DNA of 64,000 nucleotides from NCBI RefSeq assembly GCF_014202945.1, contig NZ_JACHHW010000001.1, positions 248,001 to 312,000 on the forward strand. The letters run 5' to 3'. Shown here piece after piece: positions 9,700 to 19,778 of this stretch (positions are counted from its first letter, which is position 1; each line of letters begins with the position of its first letter). The DNA is from Zhongshania antarctica (lineage in GTDB: Bacteria; Pseudomonadota; Gammaproteobacteria; Pseudomonadales; Spongiibacteraceae). The notes under the pieces are model-generated. The model was not told the origin of the DNA. It searched no databases and saw only the letters and a list, made by a program, of their open reading frames with translations. The position numbers and the translations under genes are program-made.

Positions 9700-10824
9700 T
9701 CACGGTGCCTGTATTAGCTGCGGCAATTCATGCATTTTTACTACTCGGCACTGGGGCTGAGGATGTTCTGCAGCGCCTATCCACCGAAACGCCATAGTTC
9801 CCTCGCGATGACCTGTAGTATCTAACCAATTAACACAGCTCGGGTCTGTTGCGCCAACGACAATGCTGACACCGCTATCGGAGCGATAATGCGCAGTATG
9901 CTTATTAAGATGAATTTGCACATAGCGATATTCCAGTGACTCCATCCAATAATTATTAAGCTGAAAATTCCAGTTATCGCATTCCGGAATACGGTCTACC
10001 TCAATCAATAAGGCCTCGTCATCAGCCAATTTAAAATAGCCGTGATAGTAAAAAATATTGGGATCACCACCAAGTTTCTGGCAATAAGCCTGATCCGCTG
10101 GTGGCAGGGAGTTTGGGTGTGCCTTAAAGTCTTGCGCCCAATCTGCGAACAAGCTCGCAGTGCCCTTCACAAAGGCGGTGGTCTTACGCAAACTTTCCAC
10201 GAGCTGCGTTGCTTGCAAGGGCGCGGGCTTTGCGCCATCAGCATTAAGGCGCTCAATTCTAAGGTCGGCAAACACCTCGGTGTTTCGGTCTAAAAAGGTT
10301 TCGCGCACCAAAACAGCAAGCGTGTCGTCGGTAATTTTAAGCCAATTGCCCGGCTGCGGATGCCGCGACAAAATTACCTCGACACTGCCGTCGGCATTGA
10401 CCGCCAAGCCGCTGTGGGTATCAAGCGATGCCACCGAGCGCATATTGCCATCGGCCTCTTCGTAGCCCCCTGCAATCGCAATAAACCCCAAGTACGCGAC
10501 CGTGCCTCGACTGCCACTAATGCGATAGTCGTTCATGCCATTAATTTCCGCGCGCAGATAAATATTGTCTGGGTTGTCGGCGCCAATTTTCGCGGTTTCA
10601 TGGGAGGGTCGATAAAACGTCGGGAAGTCGCGATCGCTGCACTCCATAAACATATCGAGGCCAATACGCGTTAAGCGCGTTAAGTAGCGCCAGCCTTCGG
10701 CGCGATTGAAGGCATCATTTGGCGCCTCAGCGCGAAGAATTTGCTGCCCCGCAGCCTTCAGCTCGTCACAGAATTGTTCCCAAATTTCGCCGCTGACGAC
10801 CTCGTCGGCTGAGTTGTTTGCCAT
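9700..10824 (-). CDS. DUF1214-domain protein
   Basis: A 374-residue soluble protein with no signal peptide. The C-terminal third carries the DUF1214 pattern, including NWNFQLNNYWMESLEYR and a SDSGVSIVVGATDP segment. The function of the family is unknown. The open frame extends 21 codons upstream, but the ATG at 10822-10824 follows AAAGGAGACAGTCA, a clear ribosome site, so that start is used. It lies 33 bases upstream of the sulfotransferase gene and probably forms an operon with it; a joint role in modifying a hydrophobic substrate is only a guess. Confidence 0.8.
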   Translation of the reverse strand: MANNSADEVVSGEIWEQFCDELKAAGQQILRAEAPNDAFNRAEGWRYLTRLTRIGLDMFMECSDRDFPTFYRPSHETAKIGADNPDNIYLRAEINGMNDYRISGSRGTVAYLGFIAIAGGYEEADGNMRSVASLDTHSGLAVNADGSVEVILSRHPQPGNWLKITDDTLAVLVRETFLDRNTEVFADLRIERLNADGAKPAPLQATQLVESLRKTTAFVKGTASLFADWAQDFKAHPNSLPPADQAYCQKLGGDPNIFYYHGYFKLADDEALLIEVDRIPECDNWNFQLNNYWMESLEYRYVQIHLNKHTAHYRSDSGVSIVVGATDPSCVNWLDTTGHREGTMAFRWIGAAEHPQPQCRVVKMHELPQLIQAP

Positions 10825-10907
10825 TGACTGTCTCCTTTTATTATTGAGGCAGTGTGGCAGTTTTGCAGGGGTGCTTATATCACCCAATTAGATGACGCTG
10901 ATGGGGA

Positions 10908-11120
10908 CGAGTCTGAAGTCGGAGGTCTGATGTCGGATGCCTGGGCGCTGTATGCTGGACGGGAGACGCTAAGTCAAAAGCAGATTCCCGCGTTCGCTGT
11001 AGTTAATAAGCGCAGCGCATGCTTTTAAGCGTCTCCCGTCCAGCATTTAGCTTCCTCAGTCAGCGGTTAATTCCAACAGGGCGCTCTTTTCACGTCCGAC
11101 ATCAGACCTCCGACACCCGA
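10908..11120. repeat. Composite nested inverted repeat, copy B
   Basis: Two nested pairs of arms are visible. The outer arms share GGTCTGATGTCGGA (left, about 10924-10937) and its complement TCCGACATCAGACC (right, about 11095-11108). The inner arms are TGCTGGACGGGAGACGCT (about 10953) and its complement near 11029-11045. The whole fills the gap between DUF1214 and trmH and touches the trmH stop codon. It is the fullest copy of the family also found at 6.7, 11.9 and 29.9 kb, and could be a non-autonomous mobile element; no transposase is near. Confidence 0.8.
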
Positions 11121-11816
11121 CTACGCCTTCGACGCCCGCCCTTCCCGTACAGCCAACTGCCAGCCCAAGCCATCAAGTAGCTCGCCGTCCTCGTCCATGG
11201 GCGGATAAGCCAAGCCATTGGCGCGACAGTAATCAGCCATTTTCGGCTGAGCCCATTCAAACAAGGTGCGCTGATAGCTTTCATCGTCGAGGCGAGGCTT
11301 GCTATATAGGCCCGCAAGCTGCCGTTGACGCTGAACCTCGGCCAAGATAATGCCTGCGGCAACCGAGACATTAAAGGACTGCACCATGCCCATCATCGGT
11401 ATGGTGATAAATGCGTCGGCGAGCGCACAACCGGCCGGGCTGACGCCGAGTTTCTCCGCTCCCATTAAAATCACCGTGGGTTTGGCGTAATCCGGTTCCC
11501 GAAAATCGACCGCGCCTTCGCCAAGATGGGCCGCGAGCACTTGATAGCCCTGCGCTTTTAAGGGCGCTAAGGCAGTCGTCACATCCTGTTTACGCTCAAC
11601 ATTCACCCAGCTGTGCGACCCCATCGCCGTGCCGCGGAAGGCCTTATAGTCTTTGTCGGGAATAACACAGTGCATACTGCCAATACCGGCAGCATCAGCG
11701 GTACGCACAATAGCTGAGAGATTGCGGCTTTTATGCACATTGTCAGTAACAATAGTGAGATCCGGCTGGCGGAATGCTAAAACCTGACGCAGGCGTTGGA
11801 AGCGTGCTGCGGTCAT
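11121..11816 (-). CDS. trmH: tRNA (guanosine(18)-2'-O)-methyltransferase, SpoU family
   Basis: A 231-residue SPOUT methyltransferase. The three family motifs are visible: NVHKSRNLSAIVRTADAAG (motif 1), VILMGAEKLGVSP (motif 2) and IPMMGMVQSFNVSVAAGI (motif 3), which build the knotted SAM site. The C-terminal extension with FEWAQPKMADYCRANG fits TrmH, which 2'-O-methylates G18 in the D-loop of tRNA. The stop codon is immediately next to the right arm of repeat copy B. Confidence 0.93.
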   Translation of the reverse strand: MTAARFQRLRQVLAFRQPDLTIVTDNVHKSRNLSAIVRTADAAGIGSMHCVIPDKDYKAFRGTAMGSHSWVNVERKQDVTTALAPLKAQGYQVLAAHLGEGAVDFREPDYAKPTVILMGAEKLGVSPAGCALADAFITIPMMGMVQSFNVSVAAGIILAEVQRQRQLAGLYSKPRLDDESYQRTLFEWAQPKMADYCRANGLAYPPMDEDGELLDGLGWQLAVREGRASKA

Positions 11817-11888
11817 TGCTGGGGCCTCAAGAATAAATGGGGCATAAGTTTACAGTAGCCCATAGAGCAGTGAAACATCGGCTTGGGT

Positions 11889-11970
11889 GACGCTGGACGG
11901 GAGACGATAACGCTTAACCAAACAGCGCACTGTTTTTTTGCCTTAGCGTTTAGCGTCTCCCATATCAAGC
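11889..11970. repeat. Dispersed inverted repeat, copy C
   Basis: CGCTGGACGGGAGACG on the left and the imperfect complement of GCGTCTCCCATATCAAGCG on the right enclose a short spacer with a T7 run. It fills most of the gap between the thioesterase and trmH. The arms match copies A and B. Confidence 0.75.
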
Positions 11971-12003
11971 GTATCGCCTTATATTCAATCTGCCGCCCAG
12001 CCG

Positions 12004-12426
12004 CTAGGACGCCGCTATCACCGCTATCGTCAGTCGCGAAACACACACCGTTTTATCCGCCTCATCAGCGATGCGAATCTCCCACACTTGAGTGCTACGG
12101 CCAATGTGTACTGCTTTTGCCACACCGGTAACCACGCCACTGCGCACTGAACGAATATGGTTGGCATTGATATCCAGCCCTACGCACACAAAGCCTTTCT
12201 CACAGGCTAAATTGGCCGCCAGACTGCCCAGCGATTCGGCGAGTACTACTGAGGCCCCGCCATGGAGAATGCCAAAGGGCTGGTGAGTACGCTTATCGAC
12301 CGGCATAGTGCCAGTAATAGAGTCCGCGCCAATATCGGTAATTGTGATTCCCAGCACCTCGACAATGGTATTCGCCGACATTGCGTTAGCTTCATCTATA
12401 CTTGGGGTATGCGTCCAAATCGTCAT
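12004..12426 (-). CDS. Hotdog-fold thioesterase (PaaI/YdiI-like)
   Basis: A 140-residue protein with the hotdog thioesterase signature HQPFGILHGGASVVLAES at about residues 48-65, followed by the glycolytic central helix region and a final beta sheet. Such enzymes hydrolyse acyl-CoA thioesters, often aromatic or medium-chain. It is divergent from an acyl-CoA dehydrogenase gene, which fits a fatty-acid or aromatic acyl-CoA setting. Substrate is not assigned. Confidence 0.87.
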   Translation of the reverse strand: MTIWTHTPSIDEANAMSANTIVEVLGITITDIGADSITGTMPVDKRTHQPFGILHGGASVVLAESLGSLAANLACEKGFVCVGLDINANHIRSVRSGVVTGVAKAVHIGRSTQVWEIRIADEADKTVCVSRLTIAVIAAS

Positions 12427-12565
12427 GTCATTTTCTCTTGGTCATTTTTAAAAATTACTGCATTGCAGACGGTCATGAAAAGGCTAAAAATCTCCGCTGA
12501 CATTACAAGTTGACTCTGCTAACATGGGCATAATAATAGCTAGCTTATTAACCGGAGGATACCCC

Positions 12566-13714
12566 ATGTCGATGATCCCAAGAACTGTTTACGAAGAAGA
12601 ACATGAATTGTTTCGCGGCTCTGTTCGCAAATTCTTAGAAACCGAAGCTGCGCCATTCCACGCACAGTGGGAGAAAGACGGTCAGGTTGATCGCGAACTG
12701 TGGATCAAAGCGGGCGAACAGGGTTTCCTTTCCCCTAGCGTTGCAGAAGAATACGGTGGTGTCGGTGTCGACTTCCGTTATAACGCGATTGTCGACGAAG
12801 AATGCGGTCGCTCAGGCTTAACCGGTATTGGCTGGGGATTGCACTCAGATATCGCTGTACCTTACATCGAACGCTACGGCACTGAAGCGCAAAAGCAAAA
12901 ATATCTGCCCAAGTGCGTTACCGGCGAAACCATCATGGCTATCGCCATGACGGAACCCGCAGCGGGCTCAGACTTACAGGGCATTAAAACTACCGCCATT
13001 AAAGACGGCGACGATTACATTATTAATGGTTCCAAAACATTCATCACCAATGGTCAGCTTGCCGATCTCGTTATTGTCGTCGCCAAAACCGACCCCAGCG
13101 CTGGCGCCAAGGGCATCAGCCTGTTCTTGATGGAAGCGGGCACTCCCGGTTTTACCAAGGGTCAAAATTTAGAGAAGATCGGCCTAAAAGCGCAAGACAC
13201 CTCAGAGCTGTTCTTCCAAGACGTGCGGCTATCAAAGGATCAGTTACTGGGCGAAGAAGGAAAAGGCTTCATTTATATGATGCAAGACCTTCCCCAAGAG
13301 CGATTAAACGTGGCCATTATCGCTGTCGCAAATGCCGAGTCGATTCTAGAACAGACCATAACTTACGTTAAAGAGCGCAACGCCTTTGGCAAAACTGTTG
13401 CTACGTTCCAGAACACCCAGTTCAAATTGGCTGAACTAGAAACCCAAGTTTGCGCCGCGAGAGTGTTTTTGGATCGCTGCCTAGAACTGCACGTTGAACA
13501 CAAATTCGACTCAGTAATGGCTGCAAAAGCCAAGCTACTTACCACTGACCTTCAGTGCAAAGTAATCGATGAGTGCCTGCAGCTGCACGGTGGCTATGGC
13601 TTTATGTGGGAATACCCAGTGGCTCGCGCTTTTGCCGACTCACGCGTTCAGCGTATCTACGCAGGTACTAACGAAGTAATGAAGCTGATCATTGGCCGCG
13701 ACTTGCTAAAGTAA
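12566..13714 (+). CDS. Acyl-CoA dehydrogenase
   Basis: The 382-residue flavoprotein has the family's flavin-contact segment AMTEPAAGSDLQGIKTTA and the C-terminal signatures QLHGGYGFMWEYPVARAFAD and RIYAGTNEVMKLI, which bracket the usual FAD and catalytic region. It oxidises an acyl-CoA to the 2-enoyl-CoA and passes electrons to electron-transfer flavoprotein. The ATG at 12566 follows CCGGAGGATACCCC, a strong ribosome site, so it is preferred to the ATG 14 codons upstream. Chain-length preference is unknown. Confidence 0.93.
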   Translation: MSMIPRTVYEEEHELFRGSVRKFLETEAAPFHAQWEKDGQVDRELWIKAGEQGFLSPSVAEEYGGVGVDFRYNAIVDEECGRSGLTGIGWGLHSDIAVPYIERYGTEAQKQKYLPKCVTGETIMAIAMTEPAAGSDLQGIKTTAIKDGDDYIINGSKTFITNGQLADLVIVVAKTDPSAGAKGISLFLMEAGTPGFTKGQNLEKIGLKAQDTSELFFQDVRLSKDQLLGEEGKGFIYMMQDLPQERLNVAIIAVANAESILEQTITYVKERNAFGKTVATFQNTQFKLAELETQVCAARVFLDRCLELHVEHKFDSVMAAKAKLLTTDLQCKVIDECLQLHGGYGFMWEYPVARAFADSRVQRIYAGTNEVMKLIIGRDLLK

Positions 13715-13736
13715 GCCTGCCATACCGGTCAACTAA

Positions 13737-13761
13737 CGGGGCTGCTTGCAGCCCCTTTTTT
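13737..13761 (+). terminator. Rho-independent terminator after acyl-CoA dehydrogenase
   Basis: GGGGCTGC and GCAGCCCC form an eight-base stem around a TT loop, followed by TTTTTT, 23 bases after the stop codon. Confidence 0.9.
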
Positions 13762-13785
13762 ATGCATTGAATTCAATAAACAAAA

Positions 13786-14592
13786 TTAAATGCTATGGCC
13801 CAATTGCGTCACTGGGGCATTCTGCAAAGCCAGTAAACTACTTTGATCAACCATAATTAAGCCGCGCTTGGGGCGATCAAGATCAATAATAATAAACACA
13901 ATCATGGCAATTAAAAACGACACCATCAGGGTCGGCGCCACCACTCGTTTACCACTCAAACCACTTGAATATCCCAGCATCCCGCCAGAGGCAATAAACA
14001 CCGTAAACAACAGTAAGAGCACAACTTCCGGCACCCGCATTTGCTGCAGGGCATTGCGCTTGCCTTGGCTGTCGATCATTTCATTCAAGGAGTTAACAAA
14101 GGCCCCAGACGTTACCGGGCGCGGGTCGGCATTGGTTGCCGCCACGGCGAGCGCCCACAATTCACTTTGCAGCGCGGCAATCGTTTGATTGTATTTTTTC
14201 CGCTCCAAGGCGTGGCTTAAATCAACCTTACCAATTGCAATCCGCATATCAACATAACGCGCCAGCAAGGCATTGGCCTCGTCCTGAAACTGCACCGGCA
14301 ATAGCTGCACCCGTAAGCTCGCAGTGCCAATAGCATTGGCTTCGGCAATTAAAGCCTCACTGCGGCCGTCAAAACGCTGCATAGACATGCTGAAGGTAAA
14401 ACCCAACAACAACGCCAACAAACCGAGAATACTACCCTGTATCGATCCCGTGAGCGTCTTCACCTCAGAATCCGTACTGTGTTGCACAAAGCGACCGATT
14501 CTAAAACCGACTTCATTCAACAAGACTATGAGAAGAAACAAAACACCGGTAATCAACAGACTGTCGTAATTATAAAGAAAGGGCTGGGCCAT
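13786..14592 (-). CDS. DUF4239 (bestrophin-like) membrane protein
   Basis: A 268-residue integral membrane protein with two hydrophobic segments near the N-terminus (about 12-32 and 53-72) and two near the C-terminus (about 190-212 and 218-240), separated by a soluble helical region. This is the DUF4239 layout; members have been likened to bestrophin ion channels, but function is unproven. The ATG at 14592 follows AGGAAATACC and is preferred to the one eight codons upstream. It transcribes away from the flagellar cluster end and shows no evident link to it. Confidence 0.75.
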   Translation of the reverse strand: MAQPFLYNYDSLLITGVLFLLIVLLNEVGFRIGRFVQHSTDSEVKTLTGSIQGSILGLLALLLGFTFSMSMQRFDGRSEALIAEANAIGTASLRVQLLPVQFQDEANALLARYVDMRIAIGKVDLSHALERKKYNQTIAALQSELWALAVAATNADPRPVTSGAFVNSLNEMIDSQGKRNALQQMRVPEVVLLLLFTVFIASGGMLGYSSGLSGKRVVAPTLMVSFLIAMIVFIIIDLDRPKRGLIMVDQSSLLALQNAPVTQLGHSI

Positions 14593-14812
14593 GGTATTTC
14601 CTAGGTTTGAAATCACACGCGGTCAACAGAGAAAGACCGCCACAAATGCTGACAACCCTAGTATAAACAACGCACGGGGAAGCACTGGCCATTGGTGGCG
14701 AAAAGAATTAAAAAGTTCCAGTGCTAACAAAGATTTTCGTCAACAGGTTCATTGGCGGGAGGAAAACCCATGACAAGGCCCCCTTAAATTGCGCAACACT
14801 AAACGCTTTGCG

Positions 14813-16048
14813 CTAGGCGTAATAATCAACCGCAAGCCTACCGTCACTGGCAGCTAAGACGTCAGCTTGATTGCCTAACTCATCATCGCGCTTATCACTA
14901 CTCGCTAGGTCGGCATTCGCCGCACGGCCGTTTAAATCGCGCTGACCAGCTGACTCACCGGCAAATTGTTGATTGCTATTGGCTGCAGCGCCGTTGCCAA
15001 GATTTGGGTTGTGACTAACTTTTACCTCATCCAAGCGCAAGCCTTGCTGCTCAAGGCTGCTATTTAAGCGCGGCAGCATTTTTTCAATTAAATCACTGGT
15101 ATCACCATTCTGCGTTTGAAACTGCACCGAGGTGCTGTCGCCCTGCATAGATAGCTGAATGTGGATACTGCCCAGCTCTGCTGGATTCAACTGCATGGTT
15201 GCGGTGTGAACACCGTTATTCATCATCATACCAATCCGCGCCGCCATAGCTTGCCCCCAACTAGGGTTGTCAACCAAGCTCTGACTCATGGTCAATGCGA
15301 CCGGCGCACGCGATACATTACCACTCGCGCTATTTAAGCTGTCTTTAAGTTGCGACGTCGCCGCCAACTCACCAAACTCGACGTCCACGTTAAGGTTTTC
15401 TACCTTTTGACCTTTGCTTTGCATTAGCCCCTCACCCACCGCAACTGCACCCTGCAGCGCCGCCGCAAAGCCAGTTGTTTGGGGTGTTAGCGCAGGCTGA
15501 GTCGCGGCCAGTAACATTGGCGCTTTACCCTGATTTTCGCTCTGCAGGAGTTTTGCTTGCTGTAAGAGAAGCTGGTCTACCGCCTGTTGACCGCGATTAC
15601 CGCCGCTCAGTGCGTTGTTGTCGTCAATGCTCATCGCTGCGCCCAGCTGAGTTCGCGACCAGTCGATTTGCACCTGCTGCCAGCCCACTACGCTGTGTTC
15701 AGCATCTAAACCGTCTGCGCCCCCCGCGAGCGCGATGCTAGCGGCACTGACAGGCGAGGTGAGCGGCAAATCTGTGCCCACTAGCGGCAAGTCTTTGCCG
15801 CTCGCAAGATTCTGCGCTAAGACATTTAAACCATCACCAGCTTCTTCATTTAACAGACCCAAAGCATCGGCATCGCTTGGTGTGTCGGTGTCGGTATGAA
15901 GATGACTGGCCTTGCCCATATTTCCGGCAAGTAATTGATTAAAGGGCAATTGCGAGGTGGAATCACTGGTATTCGCCCCTTTCACAGCGGCGCGCCCTGA
16001 CTGAACTGCTTCGCTGCTACTCAGCGCGGGAAGGGAGCTAGACGGCAT
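14813..16048 (-). CDS. fliK: Flagellar hook-length control protein FliK
   Basis: The 411-residue product has a long low-complexity N-terminal region rich in A, S, G and Q. Its conserved C-terminal domain is at about residues 270-350 and contains LNPAELGSIHIQLSMQGD and the following FQTQ segment. FliK is secreted as a ruler and switches export specificity from hook to filament through FlhB. It is the last gene of the fliE-K run and is followed by a non-flagellar gene. The N-terminal repeat-rich sequence is variable by nature. Confidence 0.92.
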   Translation of the reverse strand: MPSSSLPALSSSEAVQSGRAAVKGANTSDSTSQLPFNQLLAGNMGKASHLHTDTDTPSDADALGLLNEEAGDGLNVLAQNLASGKDLPLVGTDLPLTSPVSAASIALAGGADGLDAEHSVVGWQQVQIDWSRTQLGAAMSIDDNNALSGGNRGQQAVDQLLLQQAKLLQSENQGKAPMLLAATQPALTPQTTGFAAALQGAVAVGEGLMQSKGQKVENLNVDVEFGELAATSQLKDSLNSASGNVSRAPVALTMSQSLVDNPSWGQAMAARIGMMMNNGVHTATMQLNPAELGSIHIQLSMQGDSTSVQFQTQNGDTSDLIEKMLPRLNSSLEQQGLRLDEVKVSHNPNLGNGAAANSNQQFAGESAGQRDLNGRAANADLASSDKRDDELGNQADVLAASDGRLAVDYYA

Positions 16049-16125
16049 AACAAGTAACCTTTACAGATTAATCTGATTCGGCAGCCCCGAGGCTATAACC
16101 GACAATACTAAAATTAGAGCAAGGC

Positions 16126-16587
16126 CTATGCCATATCCATATTTTGTCGAGCCGACCAAACAAAGCGTTGACTCGTTAGGTCGTCTGCTTGCCGCTGCTC
16201 TTCTGTATTGACTTGCTGCTGCTCCTGCTCGCGGTAGCGATCAGTGAGTTTCTCTAAACTCATTGCGCGACAGCGACTGTCTAACCAATGCTGACGTTCA
16301 GTCGCGACATTGGCTTCCGCGCGCGCGACAGCCTCGCCCTGCTGAGCCACTGCCTTAGCAAGCTTACTCATAAAATGACGGGTTTCTTGTAAACGGTGCA
16401 CATCCAGTTTTTGCGCACTGTGATGTTGGCTAGCGTCAGCGTATTCACGATAATACTGTTTTAACTCATCGTATTTCTTTTGCTGGTGATCAAAGTGCTT
16501 TTGACTTTTCGCAAAACGCTTAGCCTGCTCCTGTTCTTTTCGGTCCGCCAAGCTATTCACGGTGTGCATACGCTGGGATTTTTTCAT
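16126..16587 (-). CDS. fliJ: Flagellar export chaperone FliJ
   Basis: A 153-residue, very hydrophilic, almost wholly helical coiled-coil protein, dense in Q, K, E and R. Length, composition and position directly after fliI identify FliJ, which links the FliI ATPase ring to FlhA. It begins 16 bases after the fliI stop. Confidence 0.85.
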   Translation of the reverse strand: MKKSQRMHTVNSLADRKEQEQAKRFAKSQKHFDHQQKKYDELKQYYREYADASQHHSAQKLDVHRLQETRHFMSKLAKAVAQQGEAVARAEANVATERQHWLDSRCRAMSLEKLTDRYREQEQQQVNTEEQRQADDLTSQRFVWSARQNMDMA

Positions 16588-16603
16588 TTAGCCATCTCTT
16601 TGC

Positions 16604-17947
16604 TTATGCGTCGTCCAGTAACAAACCGAGCTGATCTAGAGAGCTGTCAAATGGCTCTGCTTCGTCATAGGCCTGCTGTAAAAATTTCACCATATTTGGC
16701 CACAAGCCAACGGCATGATCTAAGCGAGCGTCGCTGCCGCGCTGATACGCACCAATCGTTATCAGGTCGCGATTTTGCTGATAAAGCGAGTACATCTGCC
16801 GAAAATAGCGCACCTGATCTTGGTGACTCTTATCCGTAATATCATTCATAGCTCGACTTACCGAACGCTCAACATCAATGGCGGGGAAATGCCCGGCATC
16901 AGCCAGCGCCCGCGACAGCACAATATGACCGTCTAGAATCGCTCGGGCTGAATCCACTATGGGGTCGTTTTGGTCATCACCCTCGGCCAACACGGTATAA
17001 AACGCCGTTATTGAGCCGCCACCAACCGCGCCATTACCCGCGCGTTCGACTAGCGCCGGCAAGCGGGCAAAAACTGACGGCGGATAGCCCTTTGTCGCAG
17101 GTGGCTCACCCGTGGCCAAGGCCACCTCACGTTGAGCTTGGGCGAATCGGGTTAACGAATCCATAAGTAATAACACTTGCTTACCCTGGTCACGAAAATG
17201 CTCCGCGATCGATGTTGCCAGCCAAGCCCCTCTCATACGCATCAGCGGCGGATGATCTGCAGGGGTTGCAATAACCACCGCACGTTTCATGTCTTCAGTG
17301 CCAAGAATGCTGTCAATAAACTCCTTTACCTCGCGGCCCCGCTCACCAATCAAGGCCACCACCACCACATCGGCCTCGGTGAAGCGGGTCATCATGCCCA
17401 GCAACACGCTTTTACCTACGCCGCTACCGGCAAATAAACCTAGACGCTGCCCGCGCCCCACCGTTAGGAGTGAGTTAATTGAGCGCACCCCTACGTCCAA
17501 AGGCTCGCGAATAGGCTGGCGCAACAGGGGGTTAATCGGCGTGCCATTGATCGAGCGAGTTTGCTTGCAATGCAAAGGACCTTTGCCGTCCAGTGGCTTG
17601 GCCGCGCCATCGAGCACCCGGCCTAATAACTCGTCACCCACGGGGAAGTCTGAGCCCTTGGCAATGGGAATAACTCTGGCATTGGGCATTACGCCGCGCA
17701 GCTCACCGGTGGGCATAAGCAGAATTTTATCGGCGGCAAAGCCAACGACTTCGGTTTCTAACCAATCGCCATCTGCGGCCTCAACTAGGCAATAGCCCCC
17801 TACCGGCGCTTTGCAGCCAACCGCTTCCAGCATGGTACCCACCACTCGCTTCAGCTGCCCCTCTACCGTGAGCCTTTCTCCACCGCTAAGGCGCTGCCGG
17901 TAGAGGGCAAAACGCTGTTGTATTTGTGCACTGGGATCATTTATCAC
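16604..17947 (-). CDS. fliI: Flagellum-specific ATPase FliI
   Basis: A 447-residue F1-beta-like ATPase with Walker [12 protein letters not shown] near residue 170, the [14 protein letters not shown] segment and Walker B region [16 protein letters not shown]. It energises loading of export substrates at the cytoplasmic face of the flagellar type III apparatus together with FliH and FliJ. It starts three bases after the fliH stop, so the pair is translationally close. Confidence 0.96.
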   Translation of the reverse strand: MINDPSAQIQQRFALYRQRLSGGERLTVEGQLKRVVGTMLEAVGCKAPVGGYCLVEAADGDWLETEVVGFAADKILLMPTGELRGVMPNARVIPIAKGSDFPVGDELLGRVLDGAAKPLDGKGPLHCKQTRSINGTPINPLLRQPIREPLDVGVRSINSLLTVGRGQRLGLFAGSGVGKSVLLGMMTRFTEADVVVVALIGERGREVKEFIDSILGTEDMKRAVVIATPADHPPLMRMRGAWLATSIAEHFRDQGKQVLLLMDSLTRFAQAQREVALATGEPPATKGYPPSVFARLPALVERAGNGAVGGGSITAFYTVLAEGDDQNDPIVDSARAILDGHIVLSRALADAGHFPAIDVERSVSRAMNDITDKSHQDQVRYFRQMYSLYQQNRDLITIGAYQRGSDARLDHAVGLWPNMVKFLQQAYDEAEPFDSSLDQLGLLLDDA

Positions 17948-17950
17948 CGC

Positions 17951-18709
17951 TCAAACCCCATGCTCAATATTGTCAGCGTCACGCTGAGGCACCATTGTCT
18001 CGCCCAGCATTTCGGCTACAACATGCTGAATACGCGTTTCCAGCTCTTCATCTATTCTTGACTGATCGCTGTTAATTCGGCATCCACCGCGACTAATTGC
18101 CGAGTCTTCAATTAACCGCCAGGCGGGGTCTAACTGTTCGTCGCGCTCAGTGTGCAAGTTGCGCAGCACGTCGGCATCGGCTGGATTTAGACTGATATCA
18201 AAGCCACTATTACTCAGGGGCAGCGCTGACACTGCTTTATGAATAAGGTTTTCAATAAGCTCAGGTCGCAGGCTTAATTCGTGGCGCAATAATTGTTTTG
18301 ATATTGCCAGCGTCATTAAAAACAACTCGCGTTCAAGCTCACTATCAACCCACTTCAACGGCTCCCGTAACGCCGCCAACGCCAGCTGTAATTGCTGACT
18401 CTGCTCAGCCAGCAAACGCCTAGATTCCTGCTGCCCCCCAGCCAAGCCCTGCTGAAATCCCTGATCATAGGCTTGCTTACGCTGCGCTTCAAAAGTGTCG
18501 GTAGGATTAGACTGATCCGCCGCAATCGTTTGAACGCGCTCAGGTATTGCGCCGGCATTCGACACTGGCGAAGCCATTACTGACATATCGGGTAGCTGCC
18601 AAGGCCTATGCGCCACCGAGGCTTCAGTAGAATCTACCGCTGCGGGTAGAAGATCGTCTACTTCTGCATCGACGACCCGAGGCACAAATACCTGAAACAC
18701 ATCCGCCAT
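17951..18709 (-). CDS. fliH: Flagellar assembly protein FliH
   Basis: The 252-residue protein has a variable, proline-containing N-terminus and the FliH core from about residue 95 (RKQAYDQGFQQGLAGGQQES, the GxxxG-type helix), then the C-terminal domain that binds FliI. FliH restrains and docks the ATPase. Its place between fliG and fliI is the standard one. Confidence 0.92.
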   Translation of the reverse strand: MADVFQVFVPRVVDAEVDDLLPAAVDSTEASVAHRPWQLPDMSVMASPVSNAGAIPERVQTIAADQSNPTDTFEAQRKQAYDQGFQQGLAGGQQESRRLLAEQSQQLQLALAALREPLKWVDSELERELFLMTLAISKQLLRHELSLRPELIENLIHKAVSALPLSNSGFDISLNPADADVLRNLHTERDEQLDPAWRLIEDSAISRGGCRINSDQSRIDEELETRIQHVVAEMLGETMVPQRDADNIEHGV

Positions 18710-18755
18710 AGCAGCCTCTTAGTTTGGTAAGTTGCGGTTAGACAGCGCTGCTAAT

Positions 18756-19778
18756 TCACACATAATCGTCATTACCACCGCGCCCCAAATCGATCTGGCC
18801 CGCCTCCGCCAATTTTCTGGCGACAGCCAAAATGTCTTTCTGGGCAGCCTCAACATCGCTCAACTTCATGGGCCCGCGCGCATCCATGTCTTCAATTAAC
18901 ATCTCTCTAGCGCGTTTAGACATATTGCCCATAATCTTATCGCGGACTTTTTGGTCGGCCCCTTTTAAGGCCATGGGTAAAATATCGGAGCTGACCTCTC
19001 GGAGTAATAATTGAATGCCCTTGTCAGGAATATTAATCAAGTTACTAAACAAGAACATGAGGTCCTGTATTTTCTCAGACAATGCCTCATTCTTTTTCGC
19101 AACCGACTCCAAGATGCGTGTTTCCGCTTCAGGGTCTAAGCCATTCATAATCCCGGCTACGGTCAGCGCACCATCAATTTTGCGGTTTTTGAAGGTTGCC
19201 GTAACCGAGAGCTTTTTCTTTAATACCGCTTGTAACTGACGCATGGCCGCTTGCGGAATAGTCTGCATATTGGCAATGCGCATCACAATATCATCTTGTA
19301 AATCCGGCGCCATTTGCTTCAGCAAAGCCCCTGCCTGCTCCTGGTCCATATGCGCCATGGTGATGGCAATCAACTGTGGGTGTTCATCCTTCAACATATG
19401 TAGCAGGGCGTCGGGTTCCAACCAGCGCAGGGAATTCATCTCCTGTGACTCTTCGTCACCCAATACCCGATCGGCCAAGGTCGCGCCCTTTTGCTCACCG
19501 AGCGTCGAGGTAAATAATTTGCGCACATAGCCGTGCACACCAACCCCAAGCGACGTCTCCGACTGCATCGACATTCTAAAATCATCGACCACCGCCTCGG
19601 CGCGCTGATTGTCCACACTGCGAATCGCAGCCATCGCCGTGCCAATAAGTTCTACTTCATGGGGGTCAACAAATTGCAGCACTTTAGATGCCTGCTCTTC
19701 GCCCAGCATCAATAAAAACAAGGCCGCTTTTTCGCTGCCCTTACCGCCCGCACCTGCTGCCATATTAGGATTTACCAT
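18756..19778 (-). CDS. fliG: Flagellar motor switch protein FliG
   Basis: A 340-residue protein with the FliG middle-domain motif EHPQLIAITMAHM and the C-terminal domain with the charged helix around DIRSREM-like KRAREMLIEDMDARGP that meets the stator. FliG transmits torque and sets rotation direction on the MS ring. The ATG at 19778 follows CGGAAGAAA and lies 14 bases inside the end of fliF, so the two are coupled. Confidence 0.96.
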   Translation of the reverse strand: MVNPNMAAGAGGKGSEKAALFLLMLGEEQASKVLQFVDPHEVELIGTAMAAIRSVDNQRAEAVVDDFRMSMQSETSLGVGVHGYVRKLFTSTLGEQKGATLADRVLGDEESQEMNSLRWLEPDALLHMLKDEHPQLIAITMAHMDQEQAGALLKQMAPDLQDDIVMRIANMQTIPQAAMRQLQAVLKKKLSVTATFKNRKIDGALTVAGIMNGLDPEAETRILESVAKKNEALSEKIQDLMFLFSNLINIPDKGIQLLLREVSSDILPMALKGADQKVRDKIMGNMSKRAREMLIEDMDARGPMKLSDVEAAQKDILAVARKLAEAGQIDLGRGGNDDYV